Shown here piece after piece: positions 63,185 to 64,000 of a stretch of DNA of 64,000 nt. The notes under the pieces are model-generated. The model had not been told where the DNA came from. It was given only the letters and a program-made list of their open reading frames with translations, and did no database searches. Every line of letters begins with the position of its first letter. Positions within the stretch are counted from its first letter, which is position 1. This stretch comes from Ruminococcus sp. (GTDB lineage Bacteria; Bacillota; Clostridia; Lachnospirales; Lachnospiraceae). The position numbers and the translations under genes are program-made. The stretch spans positions 1 to 64,000 of the forward strand of contig JAMPIB010000004.1 of assembly GCA_023663085.1 (NCBI GenBank). The letters run 5' to 3'.

Positions 63185-63262
63185 ATACTGTAAGGTATTG
63201 TGTACATATGATATCTGAAACAGAAGAAATGGATTTCGCACAGGGTCAAAGGAGGACGAACA

Positions 63263-63949
63263 ATGAGTAAGATTGCAGGGTATGGCGTTCATCAGAACAG
63301 CTATTACAACAACACAGTAAAGGATAAGCAGGCTAAAGATGCCAAAAAGGCTGATAAAACTGCGAAAAAGGATACGGTGCAGCTTAGTGCGCGCGCTAAG
63401 AAAATGTTAGAAGAGTTAAAGAAAACATACCGGAATATGGATTTCATGGTAGCCGACTACGAGAGTGAAGAAGAGGCGGCATCTTATCTGTCCAGAGGCA
63501 CCAAGGAGTTCAGCGTACTGATCGATCCGGAGACACTGGAAGAGATGGCGGCGGACGAGGATGCAAAGGCAAAGTATACCGGCATTCTGGAAGATGCGGT
63601 AGGTCAGCTTAAAGATATGGAGACGCAGCTTGGCGACAAGAAAGAAGACGTAAAGCATATGGGCATTTCCATTGATAAAGAAGGGAACGTGTCCTATTTC
63701 GCCGAACTGGAAAAGGCGTCAGAAAGACAGAAAGAGTTCATAGAAAGAACAAGAGAGAATCAGAAAGAAAGCAGGGCCGCACAGGCTAAAAAAGCGGAAG
63801 AGCAGGTGACTTCGGGGAGAACGAAGTCTACCAGAGTAGAAGCGGATTCCGTAGAGGAATTGTTAGAAAAAATAAAAGCGGTAGACTGGGATCAGATCAA
63901 GGAAAAAGATTTACAGACGAGCGGCGGAAGGTTTGATTTTCAGGTCTAG
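63263..63949 (+). CDS. DUF6033-type cytoplasmic protein
   Basis: Function unknown. The 228 aa protein has a Lys/Asp/Ala-rich start (residues 15-38), the segment DTVQLSARAKKMLEELKKTY (38-57), which resembles the C-terminal DxVxLSxxAK block of FlgM-like and other flagellar proteins, then NMDFMVADYESEEEA, an acidic helical middle and a coiled coil (about 150-190). No signal or membrane segment is visible. GGAGGAC lies before the ATG. I recognise it as similar to proteins annotated DUF6033 in Lachnospiraceae. A candidate sigma-28 promoter would place it among late motility genes. Confidence 0.7.
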   Translation: MSKIAGYGVHQNSYYNNTVKDKQAKDAKKADKTAKKDTVQLSARAKKMLEELKKTYRNMDFMVADYESEEEAASYLSRGTKEFSVLIDPETLEEMAADEDAKAKYTGILEDAVGQLKDMETQLGDKKEDVKHMGISIDKEGNVSYFAELEKASERQKEFIERTRENQKESRAAQAKKAEEQVTSGRTKSTRVEADSVEELLEKIKAVDWDQIKEKDLQTSGGRFDFQV

Positions 63950-63963
63950 GGAAAAGGACATCT

Positions 63964-64000
63964 ATGGAAACAGTGGAAAAAGAAATACATTCCGCGGATA
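63964..64000 (+). CDS. Start of a gene cut by the window end
   Basis: An open frame METVEKEIHSAD begins at ATG 63964, 7 bases after AAAAGGA, 14 bases beyond the previous stop, and runs off the window. Only 12 codons are visible, so nothing can be said about its product. Confidence 0.4.
   Translation, partial: METVEKEIHSAD

Overview
The window looks like a chromosome segment of a motile, spore-forming, anaerobic Firmicute, most likely a Lachnospiraceae (class Clostridia). This rests on gene content and protein style: a single very long fla/che operon with FliY, FlbD, CheC and CheD; sporulation genes (gpr, spoIIP, a SigK-type sigma factor); CodY; strong GGAGG ribosome binding sites; and many GTG/TTG starts. 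No phage, insertion sequence, CRISPR array, tRNA or rRNA was seen. No species call is justified from sequence alone.

Layout. 1-3405: a two-gene minimal SUF-like Fe-S assembly pair followed by a membrane-bound chemoreceptor. 3461-4867 (minus): an amidophosphoribosyltransferase-like protein whose glutaminase nucleophile is replaced by glycine. 5036-7904: a sigma-A promoter, a yybP-ykoY-type manganese riboswitch with an overlapping terminator, then a GDT1/UPF0016 Mn exporter, a zinc-ribbon membrane protein and a TPM protein with a Gly/His tail. 7965-8228 (minus): rpsT. 8492-10784: gpr and spoIIP. 10873-13893: lepA and hemW. 14065-16851: SigK-like sigma factor, a degenerate HD-GYP protein and a PilT-type ATPase. 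17041-22035: comM (yifB), dprA and topA. 22168-22953: codY.

23038-59840 is the fla/che locus, about 37 kb, all on the plus strand and tightly packed: flgB flgC fliE fliF fliG fliH fliI fliJ motE-like fliK flgD (flagellar operon protein) flgE flbD motA motB fliL fliM fliY cheY fliO fliP fliQ fliR flhB flhA flhF flhG pilZ cheB cheA cheW cheC cheD (membrane protein) fliA, then fapA-like, a small unknown gene, a DUF6115 gene and a truncated MltG-like gene. Together these encode the export gate, basal body, hook, stator, switch, chemotaxis core and the motility sigma factor. Not present here, and so presumably encoded elsewhere: flagellin, FliD, FliS, FlgG, FlgK, FlgL, FlgM, CsrA/FliW and CheR. 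A perfectly spaced sigma-A promoter lies just before flgB. A strong hairpin between flgE and flbD may divide the operon.

60043-61771: rpsB and tsf with their own promoter and a structured leader. 61914-63949: a PAS-GGDEF protein and a DUF6033-type protein preceded by a candidate sigma-28 promoter, then the first codons of a gene running off the end at 64000.

Recurring themes are c-di-GMP-type proteins around motility (PilZ, GGDEF, HD-GYP-like), short tandem duplications in non-coding gaps (after rpsT, before topA, between flhB and flhA), and recognisable enzyme families that have lost key residues (PurF-like, HD-GYP-like, MltG-like).
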